Source: Muraenolepis orangiensis (Eukaryota > Chordata > Actinopteri > Gadiformes > Muraenolepididae). Taken from it: a DNA stretch of 64,000 nt. The translations under genes were made by a program, and so were the position numbers. Where the stretch lies: NCBI GenBank assembly GCA_027704905.1, contig CM051005.1, positions 7,540,626 through 7,604,625 on the forward strand, given 5' to 3'. A model generated the notes under the pieces. That model saw nothing but the letters and a program-made list of their open reading frames with translations. It did not search any database and was not told the DNA's origin. Of this stretch, positions 12,146 to 23,305 are shown one piece after another; the first letter of the stretch is position 1; each line of letters starts with the position of its first letter.

Positions 12146-12409
12146 CCCACTGTGTGATTGTTGTGACATGTCATTAGATATATAATAGAAATCAGCTGAT
12201 GCAACGTGACTGATTGTAACTCGATTATAACATCCGTCGTAGTCTCGCTAATTGTCTTAGCGTTATACACATTTCTGAACATAAAAAAGTACACGAGTAC
12301 TTTTGCTTTACTCACACGCTTTTTCCTCACTCGCTGTCACCCCCCACTCCCATCATCGCTAGAGAGGGTAGGCGGGGAGGTTCGGTTCGGTTCTTCTCTG
12401 GTTTCCTCC

Positions 12410-13147
12410 ATGGACCGGCTTACACTCGCTCGCATCGACGACGAGCTGGGCTCGTCCGAAGTCGCTGCCCTGTGCTTCCTGTGTCGGGACGTGCTCAATA
12501 AGAAAGCTCTGGAGACGGCAAGTATAGTTCGGTTCCTTTGCCCCTTGTTATCGAAGCTTATGTGCGAGAGGCGCGTCTATTTCGCGTCAGTGGTTCCCCT
12601 TCACAATTGGGTTAATTTTTATCTCGGATCTTTTACTTGTTCCACTCAGGTGAAAGATGGGATAGACTTATTTGAACAACTCGACGAGAAGGCTCTTCTC
12701 AGCAACAGACAGTTTCTCTCCCAGCTGCTCGAGACCATCAAGCGAGTGGACCTGCTCAGCCTGCTGGAAGGGGACGAGCCCCAGACCGACTCAAGTCCCA
12801 TTTTGTCCGATTACAGGTAGGCAACAATCGCTAACCAATGATTCTTACTAAGTTTTTTCAGCTCACACGTTAAATGGTGACAATACCAAACGTCTCTCTC
12901 TCTCTCTCTACCTTTCTACTCTTTCCCTGTCAGGGTGATGCTGTACAACCTGTACTAGGACATGACGGAGATTCCTGCTTGGTGACAGTGTGGGCCGAGG
13001 GCAAATTGAGCTCTGCACTGTACGCGTGTGCGTGTGTGTGTGTGTGTCACAATGTTGAGGGTCTTCTGCTCTCTTGTCCTAGACGCCGTTGGCCGTGTTC
13101 TCTCTCATGGAGCATGAACTGCTGCATATCCTGCTGTCCGGACAGTG
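12410..13147 (+). pseudogene. casp8 DED-region pseudogene, left arm
   Basis: Copy of casp8 exons 1-4. Exon 1 (12410-12517) begins MDRLTLARIDDELGSSEVA and keeps the unusual gcaagt donor. Exon 2 (12650-12816) reads VKDGIDLFEQLDEKALLSNR to LSDYR. Exon 3 (from 12934) has TAG at 12956-12958 where the gene has a Glu codon, and then lacks the bases for KHFKKMK. Exon 4 (13083 on) reads AVFSLMEHELL and runs out at 13147. No caspase-domain exons follow. The protein would stop just after DED1. It could only act as a DED-only fragment if transcribed, for which there is no evidence. Confidence 0.85.
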
Positions 13148-13204
13148 GATAATAATAAATAAATAAATAAAACAGTATTTAAAATATATCTAAATATATA
13201 TATA

Positions 13205-13990
13205 CTGTGGTGTTTTGATCAGAGTTGTGAATAAAGGGGCCTTGTCTTCTGAGGCCGTGTACAAGAAGGGCCAGAGCCGTCTCTACTTCCTGCGGACGCT
13301 CCGGTCCTTCAACGTTTGTAACACGATGCTGAAGATGTTCTACCAGTCGGTGGTAGCCGGTGTTGTGTGCTGGGGAAGCAGGTTGAGGTCAGCAGACGCC
13401 AACAAGATCAGCAGGATCGTCAGGAAGGCTGGCGCTGTCCTGGGGGTCCAGCTGGACTCCTTGTTGGTGGTGTCTGAGAGGAGGATGCTGTGCAAGCTGC
13501 GTAGTATCCTTGACAACAACTCTCACCCTCTCCATCAGGTGCTGATCTTATACAGAAGCACCTTCAGCAATAGACTCATTCCACCCAGGTGTACCACAGA
13601 ACGCCACAGGAAGTCCTTTCTTCCAGTGGCCATCAGACTCTATAATTCATCTACCTCGGGTCGTGAGAGGGACAGTGGAGACTCAGTGACCTGAGGTCAA
13701 CGCACTGTTATTATTATGATTATTATTTTTTGGTCTACGCACTGTAAATCCTCTCACTGTAATTTTTGCACTGTAAATTCAATTTCACTTTTTACTTTTC
13801 ACGTCACTTTTTCAGTATTCATCTGAGTTATTTGTTATTATTGTATGACTGCCAATTTGCACTATACGTATTGTTGTGTATTGTATATACCTACGTATTA
13901 CTGTAATAATACTGTAAATTGTGCAATTCATCTATCAATACATTTAGATTTAATTTAGATTTAATTTAGAGTTCATTTAGTTATATTTTG
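13205..13990 (+). mobile_element. L2-group LINE 3' end, left arm
   Basis: A single open frame from 13215 reads NKGALSSEAVYKKGQSRLYF, FLRTLRSFNVCNTMLKMFYQ, GVVCWGSRLRSADANKISRI, VVSERRMLCKL and CTTERHRKSFLPVAIRLYN to a stop at 13692-13694. This is the reverse-transcriptase C-terminus plus 3'UTR. Compared with the right arm (21073-22016) it lacks ASAIFS before GVVCWGS. It is fused to casp8 debris via actgtggtgttttgatcaga. Confidence 0.8.
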
Positions 13991-14013
13991 TTTATACTAG
14001 TTTAGCTTAGTTT

Positions 14014-14130
<117 letters not shown>

Positions 14131-14176
14131 GTTACATTGAACCCTTAACGTTTAAGGTTATATGGTTCTTCCATAG

Positions 14177-14357
14177 GTGTGAAGGAGTAGGAGTGAAACA
14201 GGCTGTTCTGGAGTTCTTGAAACAAACTCAATGTCGCCCCCCTGTGGAAACAATGGACACAGCAACTAGTGGAACTCCCCAATGTGCTGGCAGCTCGGGC
14301 GGGCCCTGCAGCACCTGGAAGGGCTAGTTAGTGTGAAGCGCATCCTGCCACTTCCTG
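14177..14357 (+). pseudogene. dsRBD gene fragment, left arm, two exons fused by deletion
   Basis: It reads VKQAVLEFLKQTQCRPPVET, TATSGTPQCA and then passes directly into LGRALQHLEGLVSVKRILPL, ending at a gtaag donor (14358). In the right arm these segments are separate exons (20441-20589 and 20105-20216). The end of the first, the intron and the KKEAEKLAA part of the second are missing here. It belongs to the double-stranded-RNA-binding-domain gene copied three times in the window. Confidence 0.7.
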
Positions 14358-14546
14358 GTAAGTCCCCTGTCGCCTTTCAGTCTTCCTATTCCTTTTTGGG
14401 CATTGACAAAAGTAAAAAGAAGAAGAAGAAGAAGGAATCGATCAACATAATTGATGTTCACCACATGTGGTGTACCGAGACTCTCGCATAGACGTGTTGA
14501 CTGAATAAATATGAGAATCGGTTCGCGGTATTTGAATGTTTGGACC

Positions 14547-15230
14547 ATTCTCCACTTAAACAGGACATGGTGTGGTGACATGTTTAAGTGGAGAACGTTG
14601 TTATTGTCACATGTTACTCTAACAAGTTTCTGAAACACGTCAATGTAGCATAAGTCACTGTAACACGTTACTTGCACATGTCACTGTAGCGTGTTACTGT
14701 AACATGTCACGGGAACACATCACTGCAGCATGTCACTGGAACACGTTACTGCAACACGTCACTGTAGCAGGTCACTGTAGCAATTCACTGTTACTTGTCT
14801 GTAACACGTCACCGTAATATGTCACTAACACGTCACTGTAGCATGTCACTGTAACAGTAAACCGCAAGTACTGGAGTCAAATCTAAACTAGAAACATTTA
14901 CATGCCTGCTTTTAAAATGAAAAAGCAGTACAGCACTTTACTGTAACATGTCACTGTAACGCATCACTGTGACATTCCTCTGTAACATTCCACTGTACTG
15001 CAACACTCTACTGTAACATGTCACTGTAACGCATCACTGTGACATTCCTCTGTAACATTCCACTGTACTGCAACACTCCACTGTAACATTCCACTGTACT
15101 GTAACACTCTACTGTAACATGTCACTGTAACAGGTCTCTGTAAAATTAAACTGTAACATGTCACTGTAACATATCTCTGTACAATTTAACCAATTTAACA
15201 TTCAACTCACACGTCAACAATGTAACATTG
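14547..15230. repeat. Degenerate short-period satellite (TGTAACATGTCAC-type)
   Basis: It opens with a hairpin, ttctccacttaaacaggaca pairing with gtttaagtggagaa, and continues as dozens of imperfect units of 12-15 bp built on gtaacatgtcact and gtaacattccact. The mirrored array is at 19345-19915. Unit order differs between arms, so it has evolved since duplication. Confidence 0.85.
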
Positions 15231-15845
15231 TGGGATTGTTCGGTGGGACCTAGAACGCAGACCGTTTATTTTTTTCTAACATAAAGCTTTATTTCAAGCA
15301 CAACACAACTCAAACACAACACAAGAGAGTGATCAGAGACAGTCCAGGGGTCTGGGAACCAGGAGGTCGATCTGCGTAGTACCGGCAGGTAGTTGACCGG
15401 CGAGTAGTCCGGGACGGGGGAGAAGTCTGGGTACCGGGAGGTCGAGTAGCGACAGGTACCAGACAGGTAATTATAATTACCGGGGAGCTTGTATAGACCG
15501 GAGTAACGCGAGACAGGCGGGTGACACGGGACAGGTAAAGGATCTGGATCTCCGGGACATCAGCGTGGCGATTCCGTCCAGAATGTACGACGTAACATGA
15601 ACAACGTATGACGTGTAGTACGACGTAACATGAACAACGTATGACGTGTAGTACGATGTAACATGAACAACGTATGACGTGCAGTAAGACGTAGGACCTA
15701 ACATTGGGGTAACGGGAAGCCAGGGTCTATATACCCCAGGTGAGGGGATTAGCAATCAGCCACAGCAATTGCCGACAGGTGTGTGTGTGCGCCGCCAGCG
15801 CACGTGGCTTGGCCACGCCCCCTGTCAACCACCGTAACCGTGACA
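15230..15845 (-). mobile_element. gypsy 3' LTR, left arm
   Basis: It reads, on the minus strand, tgtcacggttacggtggttg at 15845 down to gaacaatccca near 15230. A TATA-like tatatagacc lies near 15725, aataaagc-type sequence near 15290, and a tandem block of about 33 bp (unit gtacgacgtaacatgaacaa...) at 15587-15685 with one more copy than the right arm. It is preceded on the minus strand by a polypurine tract ending ggggggta. Confidence 0.8.
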
Positions 15846-15848
15846 GTA

Positions 15849-16189
15849 CCCCCCCCCTCAACGGGCGCCTCCTGGCGCCCAACCCGGCTTGAAGGGGTGT
15901 TCCCAGCGGCAGTCAAGGGAAAGGAACGGGTCCAGACTGGAACAGCGCGGGACCAAACCCCGCTCCTCTGGGCTGTATGCCTCCCAGTCAATGATCCGGG
16001 GGGGTGGAGGAGATACGGTGGCGGAGGGGCCGGGAAGAGAGCCACCCCTTCTGCCCAGGTCGGTAGGAGTCTTCTCTGGAGGTCTCCTCTGGGGCCTCCT
16101 CTGGGGGTCTCCTCTGGAGTCTCCTCTGGAGTCTGCTCTGGACCTCCTCTGTAGTCGGCAGACGGGGGGCGCGTGACGTCGTCAGGCGT
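15849..16189 (-). mobile_element. gypsy pol 3' end (chromodomain-like tail), left arm
   Basis: The minus strand matches 18345-18670 of the right arm: a tail with WEAYGPEERGW-like coding, then HPFKPGWAP just before the polypurine tract, as in Ty3/gypsy integrases with a C-terminal chromodomain. A run of gag/cag-rich 12-mers (cctctggggg-type) precedes it. The copy runs into the assembly gap. Old and truncated. Confidence 0.6.
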
Positions 16190-17189
16190 NNNNNNNNNNN
16201 NNNNNNNNNNNNNNNNNNNNNNNNNNNNNNNNNNNNNNNNNNNNNNNNNNNNNNNNNNNNNNNNNNNNNNNNNNNNNNNNNNNNNNNNNNNNNNNNNNNN
16301 NNNNNNNNNNNNNNNNNNNNNNNNNNNNNNNNNNNNNNNNNNNNNNNNNNNNNNNNNNNNNNNNNNNNNNNNNNNNNNNNNNNNNNNNNNNNNNNNNNNN
16401 NNNNNNNNNNNNNNNNNNNNNNNNNNNNNNNNNNNNNNNNNNNNNNNNNNNNNNNNNNNNNNNNNNNNNNNNNNNNNNNNNNNNNNNNNNNNNNNNNNNN
16501 NNNNNNNNNNNNNNNNNNNNNNNNNNNNNNNNNNNNNNNNNNNNNNNNNNNNNNNNNNNNNNNNNNNNNNNNNNNNNNNNNNNNNNNNNNNNNNNNNNNN
16601 NNNNNNNNNNNNNNNNNNNNNNNNNNNNNNNNNNNNNNNNNNNNNNNNNNNNNNNNNNNNNNNNNNNNNNNNNNNNNNNNNNNNNNNNNNNNNNNNNNNN
16701 NNNNNNNNNNNNNNNNNNNNNNNNNNNNNNNNNNNNNNNNNNNNNNNNNNNNNNNNNNNNNNNNNNNNNNNNNNNNNNNNNNNNNNNNNNNNNNNNNNNN
16801 NNNNNNNNNNNNNNNNNNNNNNNNNNNNNNNNNNNNNNNNNNNNNNNNNNNNNNNNNNNNNNNNNNNNNNNNNNNNNNNNNNNNNNNNNNNNNNNNNNNN
16901 NNNNNNNNNNNNNNNNNNNNNNNNNNNNNNNNNNNNNNNNNNNNNNNNNNNNNNNNNNNNNNNNNNNNNNNNNNNNNNNNNNNNNNNNNNNNNNNNNNNN
17001 NNNNNNNNNNNNNNNNNNNNNNNNNNNNNNNNNNNNNNNNNNNNNNNNNNNNNNNNNNNNNNNNNNNNNNNNNNNNNNNNNNNNNNNNNNNNNNNNNNNN
17101 NNNNNNNNNNNNNNNNNNNNNNNNNNNNNNNNNNNNNNNNNNNNNNNNNNNNNNNNNNNNNNNNNNNNNNNNNNNNNNNNNNNNNNNNN
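16190..17189. other. Assembly gap (1000 N)
   Basis: Exactly 1000 N, a conventional placeholder, so the true length is unknown. It lies at the centre of the inverted duplication. Any open frame across it is meaningless. Confidence 1.
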
Positions 17190-18165
17190 TGATATGTGCA
17201 TGTGTTGAATAGTGCAAAAAGATAGCCCAATAGGTGGCCCTGCCCTCTTGCTAAAGAAGGCCTAAGGATTTAGGCTGAGGGCAACAAAACAGAACCTGCG
17301 ACACTGGACATTTAATCAGGGTCAGACTCCTCCCCCTTGGAGTGTGCATTTTGAATGACTAGCTCCATTTGGTTCTATCTCCAGTTTTATTTGAATCATC
17401 ATTTATAATCCCACACCACACAAGGAAAGAGATGGAAGGAAACTCACTAAAGGGGTCCTATTAAACCACCAGGTGCGAGTGTGATTGATTAGCCATTAGG
17501 AGGTGGAGGCAGACACTCCCCCTGTAACCTGTAACCTGTGTAACTGTCACAGACAATATTAGTCACATGACCTTGTGGCTGATCACAACAGCTAGCGTGT
17601 TCAGCCAATGGAAAACCACCACTTGCCAATGCAAACACTGCAATTTAGATTTAGTTGTAGGTATGAGGCCTTTATAGCCCAGCTCTGCATGTAACTGTGT
17701 TTGGGGTCTACCTATTCTCATCCAATATTATAACAAAAAAGCATACAAAAGTGAATACCTAATAATGAAGTTGCAGTAAGTGAAGCCATATGTTTACACA
17801 AACCATTCAAATGTGTTACAGAATTAACCTGCAAAAACTAAAATAAATGTAGGCCTACACCATTCCCCAGACACCCCCCACCAAACACAGAGCCTCAGAA
17901 AATATCTATATTTACAACAAATATATGCATTTGCAACAAATATACATTTGCAGCAAATATAGATATTTTTTTACTATTTTTTTACTATTTTTTTGTATAG
18001 TTTTAAAATTATTTAGATTTCTATTAATTGCTGTTTGTGAGTGTGAGAGTGCACCGTGAGGATTGCTACACAATCTCGTTGTCCAAGCACATGTGCGATG
18101 AGCTGTGTGGAAATGAATGCTGGGGGTCGTTTCCATCGATGGTCGAATACACCGGCACAACCTTA
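17190..18165. other. Arm-less central spacer, no gene seen
   Basis: This is the only sequenced part of the palindrome centre. It is AT-rich around 17900-18010 (atttgcaacaaatata repeated). I found no protein family here. Confidence 0.4.
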
Positions 18166-18350
18166 CTCCCCAGCCTGCCTGACGCTGCGCTGCCCAACGT
18201 TGCGCTTCCCCCGCTGCCGACGTTGCGCTGCACCCGCCTGACGACTTTGCGCTTCCCCCGTCTGCTGACGCTGCACCGTACCTGCCTGACGACGTCACAC
18301 GGCCCCCGTCTGCTGACGTCGCGCCGTACCCGCCTGACGACGTCACGCGT
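18166..18350 (+). repeat. GC-rich minisatellite in the gypsy element
   Basis: Imperfect units of about 50 bp are built on cgcctgacgacgtcac and cccccgtctgctgacg. The last unit is shared with the left arm just before its gap (gcgtgacgtcgtcaggcgt), so the arms continue into it. Confidence 0.65.
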
Positions 18351-18675
18351 GTAGTCTACCGACTACAGAGGAGGTCCAGAGCAGACTCCAGAGGAGACTC
18401 CAGAGGAGGTCCCAGAGGAGACCCCCAGAGGAGGCCCCAGAGGAGACCTCCAGAGAAGACTCCTACCGACCTGGGCAGAAGGGGTGGCTCTCTTCCCGGG
18501 CCCTGCCCGCCCACTGTATCTCCTCCACCCCCCTGGATCATCGACTGGGAGGCATACGGCCCAGAGGAGCGGGGTTGGGTCCCACGCTGTTACAGTCTGG
18601 ACCCGTTCCTTTCCCTTGACTGCCGCCGGGAACACCCCTTCAAGCCGGGTTGGGCGCCCGTTGAGGGGGGGGTAC
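18351..18675 (+). mobile_element. gypsy pol 3' end (chromodomain-like tail), right arm
   Basis: One frame reads IIDWEAYGPEERGWVPRCYS followed by LDPFLSLDCRREHPFKPGW near 18535-18650, typical of the C-terminal chromodomain end of Ty3/gypsy integrases. A polypurine tract (gttgagggggggggta) immediately precedes the LTR at 18676. Upstream the frame is lost in gag-rich repeats. Only the 3' end of the element is present. Confidence 0.65.
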
Positions 18676-19334
18676 TGTCACGGTTACGGTAGTTGACAGG
18701 GGGCGTGGCCAAGCCACGTGCGCTGGCGGCGCACACACACACCTGTCGGCAATTGCTGTGGCTGATTGCTAATCCCCTCACCTGGGGTATATAGACCCTG
18801 GCTTCCCGTTACCCCAATGTTAGGTCGTACGTCTTACTGCACGTCATACGTTGTTCATGTTACGTCGTACTACACGTCATACGTTGTTCATGTTACGTCG
18901 TACATTCTGGACGGAATCGCCACGCTGATGTCCCGGAGATCCAGATCCTTTACCTGTCCCGTGTCACCCGCCTGTCTCGCGTTACTCCGGTCTATACGAG
19001 CTCCCCGGTAATTATAATTACCTGTCTGGTACCTGTCGCTACTCCGACCTCCCGGTATCTAGACTTCTCGCTCGTCCCTGACCATCCGCCTGTCTGGTAC
19101 CTGTCGCTACTCGACCTCCCGGTACCCAGACTCCTCCCCCGTCCCGGACTACTCGCCGGTCTACTACCTGCCGGTACTCCGCAGATCGACCTCCCGGTTC
19201 CCAGACCCCTGGACTGTCCCTGATCACTCTTGTGTTGTGTTTGAGTTGTGTGTTGCTTTAAATAAAGCTTTATGTTATAACTCCACTGTCTTGGTCTGCG
19301 TTCTGGGTCCCACCGAACAATCCCACTTGTGACA
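18676..19334 (+). mobile_element. gypsy 3' LTR, right arm (659 bp)
   Basis: It begins tgtcacggttacgg and ends acttgtgaca, the TG...CA form of an LTR. A TATA-like ggtatatagacc lies at about 18785 and aataaag at about 19260. Two copies of a 33-bp unit occupy about 18838-18903. It is followed directly by the satellite, not by a primer-binding site, as expected for the 3' LTR of a truncated element. Confidence 0.8.
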
Positions 19335-19344
19335 GTCCCCCCCT

Positions 19345-19915
19345 GGAAAACAATGTTACATTGTTGACGTGTGACAGTTGAATGTTACGGTTAAATTGTA
19401 CAGAGATATGTTACAGTGACATGTTACAGTTTAATTTCACAGAGATGTGTTACAGTGACATGTTACAGTAGAGTGTTGCAGTACAGTGGAATGTTACAGA
19501 GGAATGTCACAGTGATGCGTTACAGTGACATGTTACAGTAAAGTGCTGTACAGCTTTTTCATTTTTAAAAGCAGGCATGTAAATGTTTCTAGTTTAGATT
19601 TGACTCCAGTACTCACGGTTTACTGTTACAGTGACATGCTACAGTGACGTGTTAGTGACATATTACGGTGACGTGTTGACAAGTAACAGTGAATTGCTAT
19701 AGTGACCTCCTTCAGTGGCGTGTTGTGGTAACGTGTTCCAGTGACATGCTGCAGTGATGTGTTCCCGTGACATGTTACAGTGACATGTGCAAGTAACGTG
19801 TTACAGTGACATGCTACATTGACATGTTTCAGAAACATGTGAGAGTAACACGTGACAATAACAACGTTCTCCACTTAAACATGTCACCACACCATGTCCT
19901 GTTTAAGTGGAGAAT
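19345..19915. repeat. Degenerate short-period satellite, right arm
   Basis: Mirror copy of 14547-15230, built on gtgacatgttacagt. The hairpin gttctccacttaaacatgtc / gacatggtgtggtga...aagtggagaa lies at 19864-19915. Confidence 0.85.
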
Positions 19916-20104
19916 GGTCCAAACGTTCAAATACCGTGAACCGATTCTCATATTTATTCAGTCAACACGTCTATGCGAGAGTCTCGGTACACCACATGTG
20001 GTGAACATCAATTATGTTTATCGATTCCTTCTTCTTCTTCTTCTTTTTACTTTTGTCAATGCCCAAAAAGGAATAGGAAGACTGAAAGGCGACAGGGGAC
20101 TTAC

Positions 20105-20635
20105 CAGGAAGTGGCAGGATGCGCTTCACACTAACTAGCCCTTCCAGGTGCTGCAGGGCCCAACTGGCTGCCAGCTTCTCGGCCTCCTTCTTGGTGGAGG
20201 AGGGTTCTGAGGGGAGGAGGTGGCGCTCATTTTAGCCACGGAAGAAATTGCAATACACTGCCATTCTGCGTCAGCAGACATGGGTCTTATCTCGCGTGAA
20301 CGAGCCCAGTGTAATGAACAAGTCTTTCAACCCTCTTCATTGCTTATTGAGTATGTCTCGGTGTGAGAGCGCATTGTGTTGAGTAAGCTTTAATAAGGAC
20401 AGACATACACACTGAATATGAGAGACACAAATATCCCAACCTGGACTGTGAAAGGTGAACTGGCCATCGATTTTCAGAGCACATTGGGGAGTTCCACTAG
20501 TTGCTGTGTCCATTGTTTCCACAGGGGGGCGACATTGAGTTTGTTTCAAGAACTCCAGAACAGCCTGTTTCACTCCTACTCCTTCACACCTATGGAAGAA
20601 CCATATAACCTTAAATGTTAAGGGTTCAATGTAAC

Positions 20636-20686
<51 letters not shown>

Positions 20687-20832
20687 GTTACCACTAGATG
20701 CAGGGCTCAGAGACAAGGCTTTCATCAGGTCACTGTAGGCAGCTCCTACTGCCCCGTCCTGGTCGGTGGCCTGACAGGGTCGGAGGTCAACCTTTATGGT
20801 CACTTTTATGGAGCCTAAGAACCGTCCACCCT
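20105..20832 (-). pseudogene. dsRBD gene fragment, right arm (three exons)
   Basis: Three consecutive minus-strand exons splice in frame. 20692-20832 encodes IKVTIKVDLRPCQATDQDGA and SDLMKALSLSPASS. 20441-20589 encodes VKQAVLEFLKQTQCRPPVET and CALKIDGQFTFHSP. 20105-20216 encodes EPSSTKKEAEKLAASWALQH and LEGLVSVKRILPLP. The beta-strand segment followed by STKKEAEKLAA..ALQHLE is the signature of a double-stranded-RNA-binding domain, split by one intron. Donors (gtaac, gttgg, gtaag) and acceptors look usable. No start or end exon is seen, and I cannot name the parent gene. Partial copies are at 14177-14357 and 61145-61660. It could be a surviving part of a real gene, but its setting inside a duplication suggests a fragment. 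Confidence 0.6.
20640..20688. repeat. (GT)n microsatellite
   Basis: About 24 gt units lie in the intron between two dsRBD exons. The same position is expanded to about 210 bp at 61311-61519. Confidence 0.95.
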
Positions 20833-21072
20833 CTGAAAACATTGGTTTAAAACATCAAAATCTGGGTTTAAACTTTTTATTATATTTTTTGTTAGTGCTG
20901 AATGACTGAATTGTGGAAAATCCTAAACCCAACCCCAATTAACAGAATAGCATTTGTGCTTGAGCATCAAGGGTAAAAAACGAATATTTTAACAATCTAC
21001 ACAAGTTTCCCAAACTTTTTTTCCGAGGCCAAATTAGAAATCTGAAAATCTTCTGGGGCCAACCCAAACCTT

Positions 21073-22016
21073 TAAGATTCAAGATTCAAGATTCAAGATA
21101 ACTTTATTTATCCCGAGGGACATTAAGGTGCAACAGTTGAAACAGGGGGAATAAATGCACACAAAATATTCTAATACCTAAAACTAAAAACTAAATAACA
21201 ACAAACTAAACTAAGCTAAACTAGTATAAACAAAATATAACTAAATTAACTCTAAATTAAATCTAAATTAAATCTAAATGTATTGATCGATGAATTGCAC
21301 AATTTACAGTATTATTACAGTAATACGTAGGTATATACAATACACAACAATACGTATAGTGCAAATTGGCAGTAATATAATAATAATAAATAACTCAGAT
21401 GAATACTGAAAAAGTGACATGTGAAAAGTGAAAAGTGAAATTGAATTTACAGTGCAAAAATTACAGTGAGAGGATTTACAGTGCGTAGACCAAAAAATAA
21501 TAATAATAATAATAACAGTGCATTGACCTCAGGTCACTGAGTCTCCACTGTCCCTCTCACGACCCGAGGTAGATGAATTATAGAGTCTGATGGCCACAGG
21601 AAGAAAGGACTTCCTGTGGCGTTCTGTAGTACACCTGGGTGGAATGAGTCTATTGCTGAAGGTGCTTCTGTATAAGATCAGCACCTGATGGAGAGGGTGA
21701 GAGTTGTTGACAAGGATACTACGCAGCTTGCGCAGCATCCTCCTCTCAGACACCACCAACAAGGAGTCCAGCTGGACCTCCAGGACAGCGCCAGCCTTCC
21801 TGACGATCCTGCTGATCTTGTTGGCGTCTGCTGACCTCAACCTGCTTCCCCAGCACACAACACCGGAGAAGATGGCACTGGCTACCACCGACTGGTAGAA
21901 CATCTTCAGCATCGTGTTACAAACGTTGAAGGACCGGAGCGTCCGCAGGAAGTAGAGACGGCTCTGGCCCTTCTTGTACACGGCCTCAGAAGACAAGGCC
22001 CCTTTATTCACAACTC
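21073..22016 (-). mobile_element. L2-group LINE 3' end, right arm
   Basis: The minus strand encodes VVNKGALSSEAVYKKGQSRL through QSVVASAIFSGVVCWGSRLR to the stop at 21529. The 3'UTR ends with an agattcaagattcaagattc tail at 21076. It is inserted between the flanks aaaccttta and ctttattcacaa. The uninterrupted site is found at about 61895 (aaacctttattcacaactct), so this LINE is a datable insertion. It is more complete than the left-arm copy. Confidence 0.85.
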
Positions 22017-22084
22017 TGATCAAAACACCACAGTATATATATATTTAGATCTATTTTAAATACTGTTTTATTTATTTATTTATT

Positions 22085-22190
22085 ATTATCCGCTGTCCGG
22101 ACAGCAGGATATGCAGCAGTTCATGCTCCATGAGAGAGAACACGGCCAACGGCGTCTAGGACAAGAGAGCAGAAGACCCTCAACATTGTG

Positions 22191-22222
<32 letters not shown>

Positions 22223-22756
22223 GTACAGTGCAGAGCTCAATTTGCCCCCGGCCCACACTGTCACCAAGCAGGAACGGAGAAACATTTTGTTAAAATGTTT
22301 CTCCGTCATGTCCTCGTACAGGTTATACAGCATCACCCTGACAGGGAAAGAGTAGAAAGGTAGAGAGAGAGAGAGACGTTTGGTATTGTAACCATTTAAC
22401 GTGTGAGCTGAAAAAACGTAGTAAGAATCATTGGTTAGCGATTGTTGCCTACCTGTAATCGGACAAAAAGGGACTTGAGTCGGTCTGGGGCTCGTCCCCT
22501 TCCAGCAGGTCCACTCGCTTGATGGACTTGAGCCGCTGGGAGAGGAACTGTCTGTTGCTGAGAAGAGCCTTCTCGTCGAGTTGTTCAAATAAGTCTATCC
22601 CATCTTTCACCTGAGTGGAACAAGTAAAAGATCTGAGATAAAATTAACCCAATTGTGAAGGGGAACCACTGATGCGAAATAGACGCGCCTCTCGCACATG
22701 TAAGCTTCGGTAACAAGGGGCAAAGGAACCTAACTATAGTGTGTAAGCCGGTCCAT
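22085..22756 (-). pseudogene. casp8 DED-region pseudogene, right arm
   Basis: The start codon is at 22754-22756, but exon 1 is cut after about 16 bases and the sequence jumps into intron 1 (ctatagttaggttcc). Exon 2 is present (acceptor near 22613) with SQRLKSIKR in place of SQLLETIKR and without LLSL. Exon 3 reads VMLYNLYEDMTEKHFNKM, then FLRSCLVTVWA, because of a small fold-back insertion. Exon 4 (about 22100-22160) reads AVFSLMEHELL and ends in aaataaataa. There is no caspase domain. It cannot make a DED1 protein. Confidence 0.85.
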
Positions 22757-23009
22757 GGAGGAAACCAGAGAAGAACCGAACCGAACCTCCCCGCCTACCC
22801 TCTCTAGCGATGATGGGAGTGGGCGGTGACAGCGAGTGAGGAAAAAGCGTGTGAGTAAAGCGAAAGTACTTGTGTACTTGTACGGTGAACTTTTTTATGT
22901 TCAGAAATGTGTATAACACTAAGACAATTAGCGAGAACAGGGAAGTCGTAGTCTCGCTTGGGAAGGCGACTTCCCAACAGGGAAGTCGCCCTCCTCTCCG
23001 GAGGACCAT

Positions 23010-23305
23010 GGACTGTTTGCCCATGGGCAAACAGTCCATGGTTGGGTGAGAGGGGTCACCCACTATTTTTTGTGCCTTCCTCAGACACCGTTTGTGGTGG
23101 GTAGTTTTTATAGCAGGGAGGGGTAATCCAACGATGCGTTGGGCGGTTTTCACCCCCCTCTGCAGTGCTTTCCGGTCTGAAACAGTGCAGTTGCCGTACC
23201 ACACTGTGATGCAGTTGGTGAGGATGCTTTCAATAGCACACCAGTAAAAGTTCACCAGAATCTGAGGTGACAGGTGGGCTTTCCTCAGTCTCCTCATAGT
23301 GGGGC
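23010..23305 (-). mobile_element. LINE 3' fragment (Rex1/L2-like), outer right arm
   Basis: The minus strand reads RLRKAHLSPQILVNFYWCAI, ESILTNCITVWYGNCTVSDR and KALQRGVKTAQRIVGLPLPA, then RKAQKIVGDPSHPTMDCL. A local inverted repeat (catggactgtttgcccatgg) at 23007-23042 and two copies of gggaagtcg mark the join to the casp8 promoter copy. Confidence 0.75.

Noticed and set aside
12206..12820. 204-codon open frame as a complete gene
   Set aside because: The frame runs through casp8 5' flank and an intron that happens to stay open; comparison with 42588-42978 shows two exons of a pseudogene.
16173..17230. Long open frames on both strands
   Set aside because: They are runs of X from the 1000-N gap.
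18028..18354. 108-codon plus-strand frame
   Set aside because: It translates the GC-rich minisatellite and has no family resemblance.
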